Source of the DNA: Pseudomonadales bacterium
Lineage (GTDB): Bacteria; Pseudomonadota; Gammaproteobacteria; Pseudomonadales; Azotimanducaceae
DNA: 64,000 bases
Assembly (NCBI GenBank): GCA_017642855.1
Contig: JAEPOO010000002.1
Location: 931,345 to 995,344 of the forward strand
Direction of reading: 5' to 3'
Position 1 is the first letter of the stretch, and every line of letters starts with the position of its first letter. Under the pieces are notes generated by a model. That model had not been told where the DNA came from and searched no databases. It saw nothing but the letters and a program-made list of their open reading frames with translations. Positions 61,720-64,000 of the stretch are shown here, one piece after another. Position numbers and translations under genes: made by a program.

Positions 61720-64000
61720 ATGTGCTATCAAGCTGTTCAATCAAAGCAGAAATTGTCGAAGATTTTTTCAGGCTTCTGTTTGATCGGGTTGTTCAGTTTT
61801 CTCCCGGTTCTACATGTTTTCTCCTCTTCTGCATTCGGGAATGAACCGATCAACAGCATCGACGTGTCTCAACTTGGTGAAGAAGTCCTCGTCACCGACC
61901 AGATTTACGTTCGAAGCGATAACACCTTGTTAGGCAACGCAAAGGAAGATGAGGTGGTCGCGGTTTACCTGAATTCGATAGAGGCGAGTTTTCAAGATAA
62001 CCAGCTGGCTCAATGGCGCAGGAACAGTTCAACCGACCTGATATTGGAGGACGACGAGAGGATCGTTTGGGCGGGACTCATCCTGGAAAATCGGTCCGAT
62101 CATGTAAAAGAGCTGTTTGTAGAAACTAAGGGGCTTGTCGCTGTGGCTTGGTTTTACAGGAATAGCGACGACGTCCTGATTAGACATTACGATGATTGGT
62201 TTTTACCTCAGTCGGGCCGGCCGATATTTGATGCCCGCCCTGTTGTTCCCTTACGCTTCGATCCTGGTGAACGCATACGCCTTGTCATCCAAGTGTTTTC
62301 GCAGCCGAATCAAGTCCTTAACTTTGTCGCCTGGGATCCAGAAGCCTTTCGGGAACAGCGTTCTCTGCTTGGGCTTTTAGATGGAATCTATTTTGGCTTG
62401 GCCCTGGCGCTGGTTATCTACAATCTCTTGTTATGCTTAGCACTGCGGCAAATTGTTTACCTCTTCTTCGCAGCTTTTGTTACCTCAAGTGCAGCTCTTA
62501 TCTACCTCGGTTCTGGACTCTACTCGATGTATGGGCTGCAGGAGTACGTCTGGTTAGGTATTCCCATGGTGTTTGCGACGGCTGGTTTTGTTGACCTGTT
62601 TTCCGCACTGTTTGCAATTACATTGCTGGAGATTAGAAAGAATCATTCTCGATTATTCGGCGTCTGGCTTGCGGTGATTGGTGTCAACTTGGCGAACACC
62701 ATACTGGTAGTTTACTTAGCTCGATCGGGATCAATGTCGCTGGATGCAATTTCTTTAAGTATAACCAGTTCCACCATTGCAACTATCTTTGAGCAAATGG
62801 TGTATCTCTTTACGTTGGTCTATTTTTGGCGCCGATCAACGATTGCGCGGTACTGGTTCCTCGCGATTCTTGCGCATGTGTGGATGATCATTATCTGGTC
62901 TTTGTTGACGACCAGCAACGCGGAACCCCGCTATCTTGTTCAATTTGCAACGCTCGTCGATATGATACTGCTATCAGGTATGCTGGCCTACAATTTGAGG
63001 GCAGAACAAAAAGAGAGACATTTGGCCGAGCGCGCCAATCTGCAGCACCTCCGTTTGGCTCAAGACCTTGAACGATCAAAATCAAACTTCATTGCGACTG
63101 TCGGTCATGATCTGCATGGTCCGGTGAGAGCGATTAGTTTTTTCACGGAGTCATTGAGGTCGAGCCCATCGACCGATTCGAAAATGGCTCTCGAAAAAAT
63201 TGATGAGAACCTTGAATCCATTACAGAGCTGCTGGATAGCCTGGTTAAAATGTCGCGGGTGGAGTCTGACGCCAATGCGCCACTGCTAACAGCGGTCTCC
63301 CTGGCGGAAGTTTTATATGTTCTAAAAAGTGAGTTTTCACCTCGAGTGGTGCAAAAAGGGTTAGTTCTCGAAATCTCCACGACGGATTGCTACGTACACA
63401 GTCATCGAATTTGCCTCGGCCAGATCATTCGCAACCTAATTGAGAACGCCGTCAAGTACACGGCAAAAGGTTGGATTCGGGTGGAAGTTGAGGAGAAAGA
63501 AAACAGTGTGGTGCTGTCGGTTGAAGATTCCGGGCAGGGCATTCCCGAGAGCGACCTGGATAAAGTGTTCGACGAGTTCTATCAAGTTAATCAAGTTGGA
63601 GCCACGGGTGTGGGGCTCGGATTGTCTATCGTCGCTCGGTTAACCAAACTGCTCGATATTCAAGTCGCGATCAGTTCGACCCTAGGTGAAGGCACTCGGA
63701 TAGAAATGGTGATCCCGAGGGTCTCTGCAAATCAGATTGAATCGCTGGATGGCGGTGTTGACGCCGGCTACTCTCGCCCTGTTGACGCAGCCATATTGGT
63801 GGTGGGTGATAGTGAGGCGATTAATCCTTTTCAAACGATGTTGGATAGCTGGGGTGCAGAAACGAGAAAGGTCAAAGCAATGGCCCAGGCGGATGAGTTC
63901 TTAGCGCCAGATAGCGATTGGATACCAGATTTACTACTGACTGATTCTTCTTGTTATCTGGCCGAATGCCTAGGACGAGTCCTTCGGCAAACCATTGTTG
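61720..64000 (+). CDS. 7TMR-DISM hybrid histidine kinase (3' end outside window)
   Basis: 760 codons to the window edge from the ATG at 61720. Signal peptide (VFSSSAFGNE), a periplasmic 7TMR-DISM extracellular domain (~45-210), seven membrane helices (~215-425), a coiled coil, HisKA with phospho-His463 in TVGHDLHGPVR, and HATPase (NLIENAVKYTAKG; G boxes DSGQGIPE and GVGLGLSIV). It then continues into the start of a receiver-like domain (AAILVVGDSEAINPFQTML ... DLLLTDSS) cut by the window. The periplasmic domain type matches the 9278 kinase, but the core is the hybrid class rather than HisKA_3, so they are not close paralogues. Confidence 0.92.
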   Translation, partial: MCYQAVQSKQKLSKIFSGFCLIGLFSFLPVLHVFSSSAFGNEPINSIDVSQLGEEVLVTDQIYVRSDNTLLGNAKEDEVVAVYLNSIEASFQDNQLAQWRRNSSTDLILEDDERIVWAGLILENRSDHVKELFVETKGLVAVAWFYRNSDDVLIRHYDDWFLPQSGRPIFDARPVVPLRFDPGERIRLVIQVFSQPNQVLNFVAWDPEAFREQRSLLGLLDGIYFGLALALVIYNLLLCLALRQIVYLFFAAFVTSSAALIYLGSGLYSMYGLQEYVWLGIPMVFATAGFVDLFSALFAITLLEIRKNHSRLFGVWLAVIGVNLANTILVVYLARSGSMSLDAISLSITSSTIATIFEQMVYLFTLVYFWRRSTIARYWFLAILAHVWMIIIWSLLTTSNAEPRYLVQFATLVDMILLSGMLAYNLRAEQKERHLAERANLQHLRLAQDLERSKSNFIATVGHDLHGPVRAISFFTESLRSSPSTDSKMALEKIDENLESITELLDSLVKMSRVESDANAPLLTAVSLAEVLYVLKSEFSPRVVQKGLVLEISTTDCYVHSHRICLGQIIRNLIENAVKYTAKGWIRVEVEEKENSVVLSVEDSGQGIPESDLDKVFDEFYQVNQVGATGVGLGLSIVARLTKLLDIQVAISSTLGEGTRIEMVIPRVSANQIESLDGGVDAGYSRPVDAAILVVGDSEAINPFQTMLDSWGAETRKVKAMAQADEFLAPDSDWIPDLLLTDSSCYLAECLGRVLRQTIV

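Noticed and set aside
1..64000. tRNA, rRNA, CRISPR or prophage genes
   Set aside because: No cloverleaf ends, rRNA conserved blocks, spaced direct repeats or phage structural proteins were recognised in the intergenic regions.

Overview
The window reads as a chromosomal segment of a free-living, probably marine, gammaproteobacterium. The evidence is a mid-range base composition, TonB-dependent receptors, outer-membrane beta-barrels, sigma-54 promoters and an aerobic oxygenase repertoire (two Fe(II)/2-oxoglutarate oxygenases, a P450, a haem N-demethylase-like protein). No rRNA, tRNA, CRISPR array, prophage or complete insertion sequence was seen. The first and last genes run off the window.

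Layout. 1-3.3 kb: end of an isopenicillin-N-synthase-like oxygenase and a lipoprotein prolyl oligopeptidase. 3.6-11.1 kb: an envelope cluster made of a secreted coiled-coil protein with 57 Pro-Glu dipeptides, a small exported protein, an outer-membrane beta-barrel, and a LuxR-type response regulator overlapping a 7TM histidine kinase; a C5/G5 dyad lies in front of the first gene. 11.2-18.5 kb: haem N-demethylase-like protein plus GPH symporter, sulfatase plus DUF2723 membrane protein, and a ChrA transporter.

18.6-39.8 kb is the most coherent and interesting part: a nitrogen-acquisition island. On the + strand lie two DUF1989 proteins (urea-amidolyase-associated, now known as carboxyguanidine deiminase subunits), a 1201-residue urea/guanidine carboxylase and allophanate hydrolase. 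This is the set that converts guanidine through carboxyguanidine and allophanate to ammonia and CO2. A divergent eight-gene - strand operon carries the matching NitT/TauT-type ABC importer, a HupE/UreJ-like membrane protein, two metallo-beta-lactamase-fold proteins (one with every metal ligand replaced), a small membrane protein and a histidine-rich membrane hydroxylase. A second hydroxylase paralogue, a lipoprotein operon and a large TonB receptor complete it. I found five -24/-12 (sigma-54) promoter matches with identical TGG-N8-TTGC spacing, one in front of each of these transcription units, and an NtrC-type dyad between two of them. I see no ykkC guanidine riboswitch. The island therefore looks like one nitrogen-controlled regulon with unexplained hydroxylase, hydrolase and outer-membrane parts, possibly for substituted guanidines or ureas.

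40-49.2 kb: a cell-surface glycan region (membrane TPR protein, family-2 glycosyltransferase, FecR-like protein with divergent beta-barrel, flippase, FemAB/CelD-type acyltransferase, ATP-grasp ligase). 49.4-56.6 kb: accessory genes (PhyH oxygenase, truncated LysR gene, TonB receptor, D-aminoacylase-like amidohydrolase, HNH protein, methyltransferase) among four copies of a dispersed repeat arranged as inverted pairs. 56.6-59.7 kb: recQ and a cytochrome P450. 60-64 kb: a DUF3471-like fragment, two uncharacterised genes and the start of a hybrid 7TM sensor kinase.
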